Source of the DNA: Sutcliffiella horikoshii
Lineage (GTDB): Bacteria > Bacillota > Bacilli > Bacillales > Bacillaceae_I
Direction: 5' to 3'
Assembly: GCF_002157855.1 (NCBI RefSeq)
Contig: NZ_CP020880.1
Span: forward strand, 930,001-994,000
Length of the DNA stretch: 64,000 bases
Under the pieces are notes generated by a model. The model was not told the DNA's origin. It made no database searches and was given only the letters and a program-made list of their open reading frames with translations. Shown here one piece after another: positions 51,614 to 62,500 of the stretch. Positions within the stretch are counted from its first letter, which is position 1, and each line of letters opens with the position of its first letter. A program made the position numbers and the translations under genes.

Positions 51614-51931
51614 ATGATAACAAAACAGTTGCATATTTTCATTCAATATCCTATAAAGGAAACAGTGACTCTTCAATACGAAGAAACGATGCAGCGGGTT
51701 CTGCACGCTATGAATCAAATGGGAGCAAATGATTATCGCTGGACAAAAGCCGGTTCTGAAAAAGGAGCTGCTTATTATCGTGAATCTTTTTTACTTCCAA
51801 CCGAATCACATTATTTTGCCATGAAAGCATTGCGAGGTTCACAACAGAGCAACGTTTTTCATGAATTGTCCCAATTTATTGATACAGAAGCAGGTGCGGT
51901 TGAATATATAGGCTTGAAAATTTCTAGCTAA
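51614..51931 (+). CDS. Hypothetical protein between yfhP and mutY
   Basis: A 105-residue soluble protein ([40 protein letters not shown]) with a mixed alpha/beta pattern. The ATG at 51614 is 11 bases after AAAAGGAG. It ends 17 bp before mutY and is probably co-transcribed. No family is recognised. Confidence 0.6.
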   Translation: MITKQLHIFIQYPIKETVTLQYEETMQRVLHAMNQMGANDYRWTKAGSEKGAAYYRESFLLPTESHYFAMKALRGSQQSNVFHELSQFIDTEAGAVEYIGLKISS

Positions 51932-51948
51932 CGACATGGAGGTTTATT

Positions 51949-53055
51949 TTGAAAAAAGAAAGTACCCATCACGAACGACTAGATGACTTTGATATATATG
52001 GTTTTCAACATGATTTAATTACTTGGTTTGAAAGGGAGCAACGAGATCTTCCATGGCGTAAAGATCAGGACCCTTATAAAGTATGGGTTTCAGAAATCAT
52101 GCTCCAGCAGACGAAAGTGGACACAGTTATCCCTTATTTTAATTCCTTTATTGAACAATTCCCAAACATCCAAAGCTTAGCGGAAGCGGAGGAAGACAGG
52201 GTATTGAAGGCTTGGGAAGGACTTGGCTACTATTCTCGTGCCCGAAATCTGCAAAGTGCAGTTAGGGAGGTGCATGAAAGCTATGCAGGGATTGTCCCGA
52301 ATACACCAAAGGAAATCTCTACGTTAAAGGGAGTAGGCCCATACACGACTGGAGCCATTCTTAGTATCGCATATGGTGTCCCAGAACCTGCCGTGGATGG
52401 AAATGTCATGCGGGTGTTATCACGGATCCTTTTGATTAGAGATGATATTGCCAAGCCTAAAACACGGAAAGTTTTTGAAGAGGTCATTCGGGATCTTATT
52501 TCAAAAGAGAACCCATCCTTTTTTAATCAAGGATTGATGGAACTCGGTGCAATGGTCTGTACACCAACCTCACCATCCTGTTTGTTATGTCCTGTTCGCG
52601 AGCATTGCCGTGCTTTTGCAGAAGGAGTTCAGCGAGAACTTCCTGTTAAAACAAAAAAGAAGTCAACAAAGCAGGTTGCGCTAGTTGCAGGGATCTTTAA
52701 AGATAAAGATGGTCGCTTTCTGATTCACCGGAGACCAAGTGAAGGCTTATTGGCAAATCTGTGGGAGTTCCCGAATTTTGTAAAAGTAGATGAGCTTGGA
52801 ACGGCGAAGCAGCAGTTACTGCAATTGATGAAAACGGAATATGGTTTGAACGTGGCACTAGGCGAATATGTATGTGATATTAAGCATGTTTTTTCTCACT
52901 TAGTATGGGATGTGAATGTGTATGTTGGAAGCTGGGACGGTGAACTTCTAGAGGGAAGTGATCTTGTCCCGGTTACGGAAGAGGAAATGAAGGAGTTTGC
53001 TTTTCCTGTTTCGCATCAGAATATGTGGAAGGAATACCTTAAAACAGTAGAGTGA
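51949..53055 (+). CDS. mutY: Adenine DNA glycosylase MutY
   Basis: A 368-residue base-excision repair enzyme that removes adenine paired with 8-oxoguanine. E49 (SEIMLQQT) and D150 ([10 protein letters not shown]) are the catalytic acids. The HhH motif is [13 protein letters not shown]204-x6-C211-x2-C214-x5-C220 binds the [4Fe-4S] cluster. The C-terminal NUDIX-like domain ([20 protein letters not shown]) recognises 8-oxoG. The start is TTG with GGAGG six bases upstream. Confidence 0.96.
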   Translation: MKKESTHHERLDDFDIYGFQHDLITWFEREQRDLPWRKDQDPYKVWVSEIMLQQTKVDTVIPYFNSFIEQFPNIQSLAEAEEDRVLKAWEGLGYYSRARNLQSAVREVHESYAGIVPNTPKEISTLKGVGPYTTGAILSIAYGVPEPAVDGNVMRVLSRILLIRDDIAKPKTRKVFEEVIRDLISKENPSFFNQGLMELGAMVCTPTSPSCLLCPVREHCRAFAEGVQRELPVKTKKKSTKQVALVAGIFKDKDGRFLIHRRPSEGLLANLWEFPNFVKVDELGTAKQQLLQLMKTEYGLNVALGEYVCDIKHVFSHLVWDVNVYVGSWDGELLEGSDLVPVTEEEMKEFAFPVSHQNMWKEYLKTVE

Positions 53056-53060
53056 AAAAA

Positions 53061-53093
53061 TGAGGATCAACCTTTGTCGGTTGATCCTCCTAC
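53061..53093. terminator. Bidirectional terminator between mutY and yfhS
   Basis: AGGATCAACC and GGTTGATCCT pair around TTTGTC, with T or A runs on both sides. Confidence 0.88.
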
Positions 53094-53097
53094 ATGT

Positions 53098-53322
53098 TTA
53101 GTCGTAACTAATTCTGGTACCGTGTGTCCAATCGGCTTCATGACGTTGAAATCCGCCACGCGCTTCGATTTCCTTCACAATCTCCCTGTGAATACTTTGA
53201 CCTTCTGCATTTAAATAAGGGACCATTTGTTGCAAGGAATGGTGAAAGTAAGCCAGTTCGCTGTCTTTCCATTCTTTTTTGGAATGCATGGATAGTTCGG
53301 TCATGTCACGTCCAACGTACAT
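53098..53322 (-). CDS. yfhS: YfhS family protein
   Basis: A 74-residue protein (MYVGRDMTELSMHSKKEWKD, ELAYFHHSLQQMVPYLNAEG, ending THGTRISYD) that matches YfhS by sequence and by place between mutY and fabL. AAGGAGG precedes the ATG. It is soluble and of unknown function. Confidence 0.87.
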   Translation of the reverse strand: MYVGRDMTELSMHSKKEWKDSELAYFHHSLQQMVPYLNAEGQSIHREIVKEIEARGGFQRHEADWTHGTRISYD

Positions 53323-53391
53323 AGCTTTCTGCCTCCTTTATGGCAATGTTTATGCTGTTATTGTTTGATGATTCAATAAGCCTTATACTGA

Positions 53392-54183
<792 letters not shown>

Positions 54184-54191
54184 AATATACA

Positions 54192-54223
54192 GAAAATATT
54201 TTTTTGTTTTTTTGTCATAGTTT
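54192..54223 (+). promoter_or_regulatory. Candidate sigma-G promoter of sspE
   Basis: A GAAAATA-like -35 and CATAGTT -10 are about 17 bp apart, 40-60 bp before the sspE start. Both are weaker than consensus. Confidence 0.35.
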
Positions 54224-54266
54224 CCTTCCGAAATGGTTATCTTAAATTTCGTGGAGGTGATAAACA

Positions 54267-54470
54267 ATGGCAAACAACAACCAACAAAACCAAGCAGGTA
54301 AAACAGCTTCTGGTACAAGCGTACAACACGTGAAACAACAAAATGCTCAACAAAACCAACAACAACAATACGGTGCTGAGTATGCGAGCGAAACTAGCGC
54401 GCAACACGTGAAACAACAAAACGCTCAATCTGCAGCGAAAAAGAACCAACAAAACCAACAACAACAATAA
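54267..54470 (+). CDS. sspE: Gamma-type small acid-soluble spore protein
   Basis: A 67-residue protein of Gln, Asn, Ala, Ser and Lys, with the repeated block TS(V/A)QHVKQQNAQ and interspersed NQQQQ runs, as in gamma-type SASP SspE. The related GPR protease sites appear as YGAEYASETSAQ. It is an amino-acid store in the spore core. An AGGTGAT site precedes the ATG. Only about two repeat units are present, which makes it slightly shorter than B. subtilis SspE. Confidence 0.93.
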   Translation: MANNNQQNQAGKTASGTSVQHVKQQNAQQNQQQQYGAEYASETSAQHVKQQNAQSAAKKNQQNQQQQ

Positions 54471-54482
54471 TCAAGCAATAAC

Positions 54483-54527
54483 ACGAAGCACTCCTTATCA
54501 AACCGATAGGGAGTGCTTCTTCGTTGT
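54483..54527 (+). terminator. Terminator after sspE
   Basis: GAAGCACTCC..TATC and GATAGGGAGTGCTTC form a long stem followed by TTCGTTG. Confidence 0.8.
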
Positions 54528-54685
54528 GGAGGACGAAATTCCTGCTGGGGTCTGACCCCTTTTGCAAATTTTTTTTACTCGACAAAACTTCCCTCTGCTC
54601 AACATATGTAGTCAAAGGGTTTGGGGGGAGGGGGAGAATGTTATGGGTAGAGGGTATGGTATTTGGTAAGGAGGAGGATGTTGTG

Positions 54686-54937
54686 GTGGATAGGTTTGAT
54701 GTTGCGGTGGTAGAGCAGTTGAAGACGATGGATAGACTTTTGTTACTTCAAGGGGAGATTGAACGGAACGAAAAGGTGATAGAGCAGTTGGAACAGTTGA
54801 AGGAAGAAGCAGAAAAGCTGAGAAAACTAAAAGAAGATATTGCAAAAATGAAAGAAGAACTAGCGGAAATTCAATCAATTTTTGAAACTCAAACAGAAGA
54901 GGCAATTAAATCTTTTCACTTGCAGGAGTCAATCTAA
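54686..54937 (+). CDS. ygaB: YgaB family coiled-coil protein
   Basis: An 83-residue protein that is almost entirely coiled coil (VAVVEQLKTMDRLLLLQGEI, QLKEEAEKLRKLKEDIAKMK, IFETQTEEAIKSFH), matching YgaB in sequence and place. GTG 54686 is eight bases after AAGGAGGAGG and agrees with the short N-terminus of B. subtilis YgaB; GTG 54683 is an alternative. The frame stays open upstream, but no start with a ribosome site is seen there. Confidence 0.8.
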   Translation: MDRFDVAVVEQLKTMDRLLLLQGEIERNEKVIEQLEQLKEEAEKLRKLKEDIAKMKEELAEIQSIFETQTEEAIKSFHLQESI

Positions 54938-55106
54938 ACGGATATTTTCTTATTTAATCAGAGTTTAATTAGGACGGTGGAGCTATCTTCTTTTCATAAA
55001 GATGGCTCTTTTGTTTTAAAATCTCACGGGAACCGTTATAATAGTAGAAAATGGTTTGCTTTTAGCTGAGAAGTGCGGGCATAAAATAGAAAGAAGGGGA
55101 AGAGGA

Positions 55107-55637
55107 ATGGGTTGTCCCAAAGAAGGTGAAACAATACAAATACATAGCTATAAGCACAACGGTCACATTCATAGAGTGTGGGATGAAACGACTGTGCTTA
55201 AGGGGACGCAAAACCTTGTTATTGGTGGAAACGACAAAACCATTGTGACAGAGTCGGACGGTAGAACCTGGGTCACAAGAGAACCAGCAATTTGTTATTT
55301 TCATGGAAAGCATTGGTTCAATATCATCGGCATGATCAGAGAAGATGGAGTGTACTATTATTGCAACATCAGTTCACCATTTATAGCGGATGATGAAGCG
55401 TTGAAATACATAGATTATGACTTGGATATAAAAGTGTTCCCGGACATGACGTTTATTTTGCTAGATGAAGATGAGTACGAGAAACATCGTAAAGAGATGA
55501 ACTATCCAGAAGTAATTGATAAAATCTTAAAGAGTAATGTTCAAACGTTAATCTCCTGGATCAGGCAGCGAAAAGGTCCGTTTGCTCCCGATTTCATAGA
55601 TTTATGGTACGAGCGCTACCTCACATACCGAGGGTAG
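55107..55637 (+). CDS. ntdP: Nucleoside tri- and diphosphatase YgaC (DUF402)
   Basis: A 176-residue DUF402 protein ([69 protein letters not shown]), the length of B. subtilis YgaC. Family members hydrolyse nucleoside tri- and diphosphates with metal ions held by conserved Asp residues. The ATG at 55107 follows AAGGGGAAGAGG; an upstream in-frame extension would not have a ribosome site. Confidence 0.88.
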   Translation: MGCPKEGETIQIHSYKHNGHIHRVWDETTVLKGTQNLVIGGNDKTIVTESDGRTWVTREPAICYFHGKHWFNIIGMIREDGVYYYCNISSPFIADDEALKYIDYDLDIKVFPDMTFILLDEDEYEKHRKEMNYPEVIDKILKSNVQTLISWIRQRKGPFAPDFIDLWYERYLTYRG

Positions 55638-55729
55638 TTTTATGCAAAAGGCAACTGGTAACTTGATATGCCAGGCCTTTTTTGTTTTATGGCGAGTTAA
55701 AGCACCATATAATTAATTTGTGTTCTCTA

Positions 55730-55916
55730 GCTGTTGATTGGAGCACAGGGCGATGACTCCTCGAAAATGCTATGCATTTTCTTCGTGCGATGTATCGCTG
55801 TCGAAGCCTTCCTTGTCCTGAGGGAGATAGCGGTAGGTTGAGACAATGCAACGAAGTGAGGAGGCTCTAGCACCGCCCCTAGGAAAGCGAAGCCCAGTGT
55901 GGAAATCAACAACGGC
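55730..55916 (+). repeat. Dispersed inverted-end element, copy D (with insertion)
   Basis: It begins GCTGTTGATTGGAGCACAGG and ends GGAAATCAACAACGGC, an inverted pair. It shares GATGACTCC, GTTGAGACAA, GAGGAGGCTC and GGAAAGCGAAGCC with copy C, but carries an extra stretch of roughly 55 bp (about 55761-55820) that contains its own hairpin GAAAATGC/GCATTTTC. It fills the gap between ygaC and ygaD; the rest of 55638-55988 is featureless. Confidence 0.85.
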
Positions 55917-56003
55917 GTTTATAAGAAATAATACATACATGTTTCAAATTGAAAAGCGGAAGCTAAATAGAAAGTTAGCAGTCATCATTTGGGAGGAAGT
56001 CAA

Positions 56004-57749
56004 TTGGATAGTATAAAACGGTACATGCAATTTGTAAAACCATATCGGTGGCAAATTGTCGGTACCATCCTTATTGGAATGCTGAAATTCGGTTTGCCAT
56101 TATTAATTCCATTATTACTGAAATACGTGGTCGATGATATACTGCTGGTTGACGGTCGGTCAGCAGAGGAGAAAACGAACGAGCTGCTCATGATCATGGG
56201 GGCAATCTTCGTGACCTTTTTGGTGTTAAGACCGCCGATAGAGTACTACAGACAATATTTTGCACAATGGACAGGAAGTAAGGTCCTATATGATTTAAGG
56301 GACAAGTTGTTCGATCATATTCAAAGGCTAAGCTTGCGTTTTTATGCCAACAACCGGGCAGGTGAAGTGATTTCAAGGGTCATCCATGATGTGGAACAGA
56401 CTAAGAATTTTGTCATCACCGGTTTGATGAACTTTTGGCTCGACCTTGCGACCATTTTAATTGTCATCATTATCATGTTCCAAGTCGATATCACGTTGAC
56501 ACTTGTGTCTATCATGCTGTTCCCGTTTTATGGATTTTCGATTAAATATTTTTACAGTCGTCTCCGTCACCTAACAAGGGTGCGTTCACAGGCGCTGGCA
56601 GAGGTACAAGGTCATTTGCATGAGCGAGTCCAAGGAATGCCTGTCATCCAAAGTATGGCGATTGAAGACTATGAACAGGAGCAGTTTAAAAAACAGAACA
56701 CCAATTTTCTGCAAAAAGCATTGGACCATACAAGCTGGAATGCAAAAACTTTTGCAGTAGTGAATACGATTACGGATATTGCGCCGCTTCTAGTAATCGG
56801 CTACGCAAGTTATCAGGTTATCAATCAGGGGCTGACGGTCGGGGAAATGGTCATGTTTGTCGCCTATATTGACCGCCTTTACAATCCTTTGCGCCGGTTG
56901 ATCAACTCTTCGACAACCTTGACGCAATCCATTGCATCCATGGACCGGGTGTTTGAATTTGTGGATGAGAAATATGATATCACGGATAAGCCGAATGCCG
57001 TGGAATGTAAGACCGCACGCGGTGAAGTGAGCTTTGAAAATGTTTCTTTTAAATATGAAAAAAATGAAGAATATGTTTTGAAGAATTTGTCGTTGCAAGT
57101 AAGAGAGGGAGAAACCATTGCCCTTGTCGGGATGAGTGGTGGCGGAAAATCGACCTTGGTAAGCTTGCTGCCACGATTCTATGATGTTACAGAAGGTAAA
57201 ATTAAGCTTGATGGAGTCGACATTCGCGATGTTACCGTTCAGTCGTTACGAAAACAAATCGGAATCGTACTCCAGGACAGCATTTTGTTCAGTGATACCG
57301 TTCGTGAAAATATTGCCCTTGGAAAACCGGATGCAACGATGGATGAGATTATCGAAGCGGCCAAAGCGGCCAATGCTCATGAGTTTATATCAAACTTGCC
57401 GGAAGGCTACGAAACGAAGGTAGGAGAGCGCGGTGTGAAGCTTTCAGGTGGCCAGAAACAGCGTGTGGCCATCGCACGCGTGTTCTTGAAAAATCCGCCA
57501 ATTCTTGTAATGGATGAAGCAACATCTGCACTTGATCTTGAAAGTGAACATCTGATTCAAGAGTCACTGGAACGTTTGGCGGCCAACCGGACAACCTTTG
57601 TCGTTGCGCACCGTCTATCAACCATCACTCATGCGAGCCGCATTGTGCTGATAGAGCACGGTGAGATTGCGGAAGTCGGCTCTCACGAAGAGTTGATGAG
57701 GAAAAAAGGTCACTATTATAATTTGTTTACGATACAAGAAATAAGTTAA
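56004..57749 (+). CDS. ygaD: ABC transporter permease/ATP-binding protein YgaD
   Basis: A 581-residue half-transporter of the exporter type: six membrane helices (about residues 15-300), then an ABC ATPase with Walker A GMSGGGKST, signature LSGGQKQR and Walker B ILVMDEATSALD. It acts as a dimer and may export lipids or drugs. The TTG start at 56004 is about eight bases after GGGAGG. Position between ygaC and ygaE agrees with B. subtilis. Confidence 0.93.
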   Translation: MDSIKRYMQFVKPYRWQIVGTILIGMLKFGLPLLIPLLLKYVVDDILLVDGRSAEEKTNELLMIMGAIFVTFLVLRPPIEYYRQYFAQWTGSKVLYDLRDKLFDHIQRLSLRFYANNRAGEVISRVIHDVEQTKNFVITGLMNFWLDLATILIVIIIMFQVDITLTLVSIMLFPFYGFSIKYFYSRLRHLTRVRSQALAEVQGHLHERVQGMPVIQSMAIEDYEQEQFKKQNTNFLQKALDHTSWNAKTFAVVNTITDIAPLLVIGYASYQVINQGLTVGEMVMFVAYIDRLYNPLRRLINSSTTLTQSIASMDRVFEFVDEKYDITDKPNAVECKTARGEVSFENVSFKYEKNEEYVLKNLSLQVREGETIALVGMSGGGKSTLVSLLPRFYDVTEGKIKLDGVDIRDVTVQSLRKQIGIVLQDSILFSDTVRENIALGKPDATMDEIIEAAKAANAHEFISNLPEGYETKVGERGVKLSGGQKQRVAIARVFLKNPPILVMDEATSALDLESEHLIQESLERLAANRTTFVVAHRLSTITHASRIVLIEHGEIAEVGSHEELMRKKGHYYNLFTIQEIS

Positions 57750-57759
57750 TTTTTATGAG

Positions 57760-57813
57760 CCAACCTTTAGCGGAGAGAAGTTTTCGTTTCTTCTGCTAAG
57801 GGTTGTTTTTTTA
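57760..57813 (+). terminator. Terminator after ygaD
   Basis: AACCTTTAGCGGAGAGAAG and CTTCTGCTAAGGGTT pair imperfectly, followed by seven T residues. Confidence 0.85.
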
Positions 57814-57874
57814 TGATACGAGGAAGTTTTGGGATACTTGCGGGATTTCCAGCGGGTGTGTCTGCGTCAGTTAG

Positions 57875-57997
57875 GGGTTCTACCATTTTGAGGCGACCTT
57901 CTAACACTTTGGTAGTAATGTTCGACCGTTTATAGCTGACCTTCTACATTTCCCGGATTACCTTCTACATTTCCCAAGCCACCTTCGACAATTAAGC
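57875..57997 (+). repeat. Array of 21-bp repeats with ACCTTCTAC core
   Basis: The TTC of the core ACCTTCTAC, or a variant, recurs at 57878, 57899, 57921, 57942, 57963 and 57984, spacings of 21, 22, 21, 21 and 21 bp. The two best units share ACCTTCTACATTTCCC. The sequence is unrelated to the TCGGGCG arrays, though the period is the same. It fills the convergent gap between ygaD and ygaE. Confidence 0.85.
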
Positions 57998-58003
57998 AAT
58001 TTC

Positions 58004-58051
58004 CCCCCCAAAAAAAACACCTTCCCGCTTTAAAAAAGCAGGAAAGTGTCT
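58004..58051 (-). terminator. Terminator of ygaE
   Basis: On the minus strand GACACTTTCCTGCTT and AAGCGGGAAGGTGTT arms are followed by eight T residues. Confidence 0.88.
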
Positions 58052-59148
58052 TATTCTTCTTCATTCGCTCCAATTTCAAATTCATTATCATCCACATGAT
58101 ACTTCTGGAAGCTGTCAATCAACTTATCTAAATGCTCTAATTGGTCGCTATAATCAATGATTTTGGATACGAGCGGGAACAGGTGGTACCAGACTTCAAC
58201 GTCGCCTTCGTATTCACACCAGTTGTCTTTATGGATCATAAACTCATCAATAAATTGCTGTTTGTTAAAGCGTTCTTCTTCATACATTTCTGAAGTATTA
58301 TGCTGCTTTATTTTTCCCACGAATTTTAACAAGATCTGTTCGTGCAGGTTAACCAAGTGGTCCAATTCAGCTTTAATGTAATGCTGATACTCTACTGGCA
58401 TATGATGCAATTCGTTTTCTAACCGGTGTAGCATTTTTAAAGTAAACAATGCCCGGTTACTTGTAACGATCAACTGTCTGAAAATAACAAGCTTACGTGC
58501 TTTCGAACTTGAATTTTTTAATGTAGGAAAATAAGTTCTCTCTTCTTTATATAGCATGAAAAGTTGTTCCAGTTTCAGCACTCGTTGATGCAGCATCTCG
58601 ATGTCCGTTTTCAAAAGGTGATGTTCTGTGCCGTGACGCATGTTGATGCGAATCCACTTTAAAATGTCTTCTGTTGTTAATTTCACCTTGTAGTAAAGTC
58701 TTGTTTCATATTTTGGTGGCAAGAAAATCAGGTTGACTAGAAATGCACAAAGGATACCGATCATGACGGTGGAGAAACGTACCAGCGCAAACTCTAAAAA
58801 ATTCTCCCCGGGACTTTCCATAATCGCGATTACGGTAACTAGTGCTAGTGGGATTGTATTTTCAATTTTAAGTTTTAAGTTTATTCCAATGACAAAGATG
58901 GCGGTCAACCCGATGATAAAGGGGTCATGTCCGAATAGTAAGGAAAAAATGATGGCTAAAATTGCCCCAATCAAGTTTGCCTGTACGTGCTCGATAATGG
59001 ATTGATATGATTTATAGATGGATGGTTGGATAGCAAAGATCGCTGCGATTCCTGCAAAGAAGGGCGTGGGGACGCTGAGCCACTGTGCCACAAACAAAGC
59101 AAGGGTAATCGCGATACCGGTCTTGACTATACGGGCACCAAGTTTCAT
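58051..59148 (-). CDS. ygaE: FUSC/aromatic acid exporter-like membrane protein YgaE
   Basis: A 365-residue protein with six N-terminal membrane helices (about residues 8-145: ITLALFVAQWLSVPTPFFAG, IFSLLFGHDPFIIGLTAIFV) and a long, charged helical cytoplasmic domain. This is the aromatic acid exporter/FUSC-like family of Gram-positive bacteria that includes YgaE. The substrate is not known. An AAGGAC site precedes the ATG. It ends the block shared with B. subtilis. Confidence 0.85.
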   Translation of the reverse strand: MKLGARIVKTGIAITLALFVAQWLSVPTPFFAGIAAIFAIQPSIYKSYQSIIEHVQANLIGAILAIIFSLLFGHDPFIIGLTAIFVIGINLKLKIENTIPLALVTVIAIMESPGENFLEFALVRFSTVMIGILCAFLVNLIFLPPKYETRLYYKVKLTTEDILKWIRINMRHGTEHHLLKTDIEMLHQRVLKLEQLFMLYKEERTYFPTLKNSSSKARKLVIFRQLIVTSNRALFTLKMLHRLENELHHMPVEYQHYIKAELDHLVNLHEQILLKFVGKIKQHNTSEMYEEERFNKQQFIDEFMIHKDNWCEYEGDVEVWYHLFPLVSKIIDYSDQLEHLDKLIDSFQKYHVDDNEFEIGANEEE

Positions 59149-59303
59149 TTTAAAATAAGTCCTTTCTTGTCTTTCCGAATTTTATAGCCTATTCTTTCAA
59201 ATGTTAAACACTTAATAGTATATGTCGGAAGTGTGGTATTCATGTTATTCGATATTGTACTATACACGGTTTCCTTATGTAGCGCAAGCGGAAATTTGAC
59301 AGT

Positions 59304-59331
59304 AAAAAGCCCGCAAATTGAAGTTTGCGGG
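59304..59331. repeat. Duplicated terminator, left copy
   Basis: The 28 bases are identical to 59522-59549. They contain the stem GCCCGCAAA/TTTGCGGG preceded by AAAAA. It stands about 155 bp upstream of the ygaE start, outside any operon end, as if copied from the glutamate synthase terminator. Confidence 0.92.
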
Positions 59332-59362
59332 ACTATCTAATTTTATAATTCGCTCTTACTTT

Positions 59363-59487
59363 GTTGCTTTCCGTTCCAGGCGCTTCGCTTGCCTGCGGGC
59401 GGTCCGTGAGCCTCCTCGGCTTCGCCTGTGGGGTCTCACCTGTCCCTTCCTCCCGCGGGCGTCTACGCGCCTTCCACTGCAATCAAC
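59363..59487 (-). repeat. Dispersed inverted-end element, copy E
   Basis: It starts GTTGCTTTCCGTTCCAGGCG and ends CTTCCACTGCAATCAAC and is nearly identical to copy B at 40506-40630. It lies between two copies of a 28-bp terminator sequence. The gap 59149-59567 holds only these elements. Confidence 0.92.
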
Positions 59488-59521
59488 AAGGTTACTACAA
59501 CTCACTAAGCTTTTTTCTAGA

Positions 59522-59552
59522 AAAAAGCCCGCAAATTGAAGTTTGCGGGCTG
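59522..59552 (-). terminator. Terminator of glutamate synthase, right copy of the duplication
   Basis: On the minus strand AGCCCGCAAA and TTTGCGGGCTTTTTT form a stem with a T tail just after the stop codon. The 28 bases at 59522-59549 recur at 59304. Confidence 0.92.
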
Positions 59553-59567
59553 GGTTAGCTCAAAATA

Positions 59568-62500
59568 TCATTCTGTGGATACTGCTGGGTCTGCCTGTTC
59601 TTTGACAGGGTTGACTTGCAGGAAGAAGTTTGCCGGGTTGTCGAGCATTTGCTTGATTTCAGCGGCTTCTTCTAGTTGGTGCTGGTCTAGCAGAGATTGA
59701 TGATAGATGGATAGTAACTCCACTACATCTTTCAGGCCAGCTGCATTAAGTGGTTCGATGTTCACTTTTGCACCTTTTGCGATACGGCGTTGAAGTGCTT
59801 CTTTTGTTAAGCCCATTTCCGGCTGATGACGAAGGTAGACGGCTCCACCTGTCATCCCTGCGCAGATCCAAGGGCCAGGATCACCAAGAACAAGGCCGCG
59901 GCCATTTGTCATATACTCAAACGCAAAGCCTTTAATATTGGCGTTTACTCCAAGGTTTCCATGTTCAATAGCTGGAATTGGAGTGGTGATTTTTCCACCT
60001 ATGATCATGTCAGCTCCGGAAAGGCGGATACCTGCACGTGCATCAGCGTTTCCTTGAACAACAAGCGCTCCTTTTTGTGCACCGTAGCCAAAGCCTTTTC
60101 CAACAGAACCGTTATAGAACTTGCCGTCTTTACCTTTATATTTAAAGACGAAGATGCTTCCGCCGAATGCTGTTTTACCTATGCCGTCCTGTGCGCCACC
60201 CTCAACCTTGATGTTGATACCGGTTGAGTTGTATGCACCAAGTCCGTTACCAGGTATAGAGCCTTTGTTGTAGCGAAGTTCCACTTCAGGTAACTCCAGG
60301 TAAGAGCCGTCCAAGCGTCCGCGTACACGGTGGCAGGATACACGGCTGCCAAGGACACGCTGTTCTGCTGTTACCGCATCATATTGACGGGATTCATGCA
60401 GGTCGCTTTCTTGGTAATCCAGATATTCTGCACCAGCTGCAACTAGAAGCTTTTCCTTTTCCATGCTTGCCGCCACTTCTTTTTGTGCAAGCTGTGGTAC
60501 GTCTAACGTGTGAAGCAAGTTGGAAAGATCCAGCGATTCCAAGCCGCGCGTTTGCTCGAGAAGATCAGAGCGTCCGACGATCTCCTGCAGGTTATCAAAG
60601 CCAAGAGACGCTGTTAATGATTTCAGCTCATCACCAAAAGCAGTGAACAGGTTCATCAAGCCTTGTACGGCAAGATCTGATTGTCTAGGTACAAAGCGAC
60701 GAAGACCGTGATCCTTTGCTTGTGCTTCGGATTCAATTTGCGTTGCAATTCCAACGTGACATGTATCCAAGTGACAGCCGCGGCATGTTGTACAACCGAT
60801 GGCGATCATAGAAAGAGTTCCGAATCCAATACGGTTCGCACCTAATAGCATAACTTTCATGCAGTCAAGCGCGCTCTTGATTCCGCCGTCCGCCCAGATT
60901 TCCACTTTGTTGCGGAGACCGGATTCAATCAACGCGTTATGCGCAGCTTTTACACCAATTTCAACTGGTAAACCTACATATTGAAGGGCATGAATTCTTG
61001 CTGCCCCTGTTCCGCCGTCAAAACCACTGATCGTAATGATGTCCGCACCGGCTTTTGCGATTCCGACTGCAATTGTTCCGATATTAGGTACAACCGGTAC
61101 TTTAACCGCAACCTTCGCCTGATCGTTGGCTGTTTTCAGCTCGGCAATCATTTGCGCCAAGTCTTCAATAGAGTAGATGTCATGGTTATTGGATGGAGAG
61201 ATTAAATCCGATCCAATCGTTGCATTACGTGCTTCGGCGATCTTAGCTGTAACTTTCGATCCAGGTAAATGTCCGCCTTCACCAGGCTTTGCTCCTTGCC
61301 CAATCTTGATTTCCAATAGGTTGGAAGAGTTAAGCAGCTCGGCATTTACTCCAAAACGTCCGGATGCCACTTGTTGACCGCGCGTTTTTGGGTATTTTCC
61401 AAGCATATCTTTGATTTCTCCGCCCTCACCGTTCAAGCTGACCATGTTCAGTTTATCTGCTGCTTCCGCATATGCTCTGAACGCAATCTCGTTTTGAGAA
61501 CCAAAGGACATGGATGCAATGACGAATGGCAAGTCATGAGCTCCTACCCCGATATTCACTTTTTCTTTTGAAGGTTGTTTGCCTGAAACCTTTAAGTCAG
61601 TTAAATGACGAATGGTAATAGGATTTTTCGTTTCTTGTTCATCCAGTTTTTCACGATAGTCATCGTATGTTCCGTTCTTTGCCACGTCTCCAATTGCTTT
61701 CCAGATACGAGGGAAGAGGTGGAACGACTTGCCTGGACGAGCCTTTTCATCTTCAAAGTCCACTGCGCGTTCTGCAGCATCCTCTTTTAATTTTGTAAAA
61801 TTAAAGCCGAGTTTATCAGAGCCAAGGAAATTGACGATTCCAAGTGCTTCCTCGACTTCTTTATGAAGGCCAATTGCCGAGAACAAGCGACCGTATCCTC
61901 GTAACTCATGAATTCCAATCGTAGAAATGACTTTTTCCATTCCTTTAGTCAGTGCTCCGAAAAGGTTCACAACAGGCTTAGTTGTCTCATCACTAACAGT
62001 TCCAAATAGTAGGTATGGACTGATGGCATTTGCCCCAAGTCCGATTGCGACCATCACATCATGAAGGGAACGGATGGCACCGGAACGAAGCAATAGTGCA
62101 CATTTACGACGATATTGATGTTGAACCAACTCTTCATTAATGGCTGCCGTCACAAGATGAGGGTCTAACCAAAGCTGGCCATCTTTGTGTGCTTGGGCAT
62201 CATCAATGATCAATAAGGTTTTGCCGTCTTTTACGGCGTCCACCGCTTCTGCTTTTAGACGGTCTAAAGCTGAAGGAATATCTTCATCTGAACCACAGGT
62301 AGCATTAACGTAATAGGTCAGTCCTTGTGATTGGAACTGGTTTACTAGCTGATCGTAGGAAGGTTGCCCCAGTTCTGCGGCGCAATCCATGCCAACCTGG
62401 CCTTCTACTAATAATGGAGAAAGGAGTTCCATTGTGTAGCCGTTTGGTACTAGGTCTTCTTTTTGGAGGGCTGGACGGGCACCAAGAACCGTTCTTGTGG

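Noticed and set aside
54524-54685. Longer N-terminus for YgaB
   Set aside because: The upstream part overlaps the sspE terminator, has no ribosome site and is not expected from the short B. subtilis protein.
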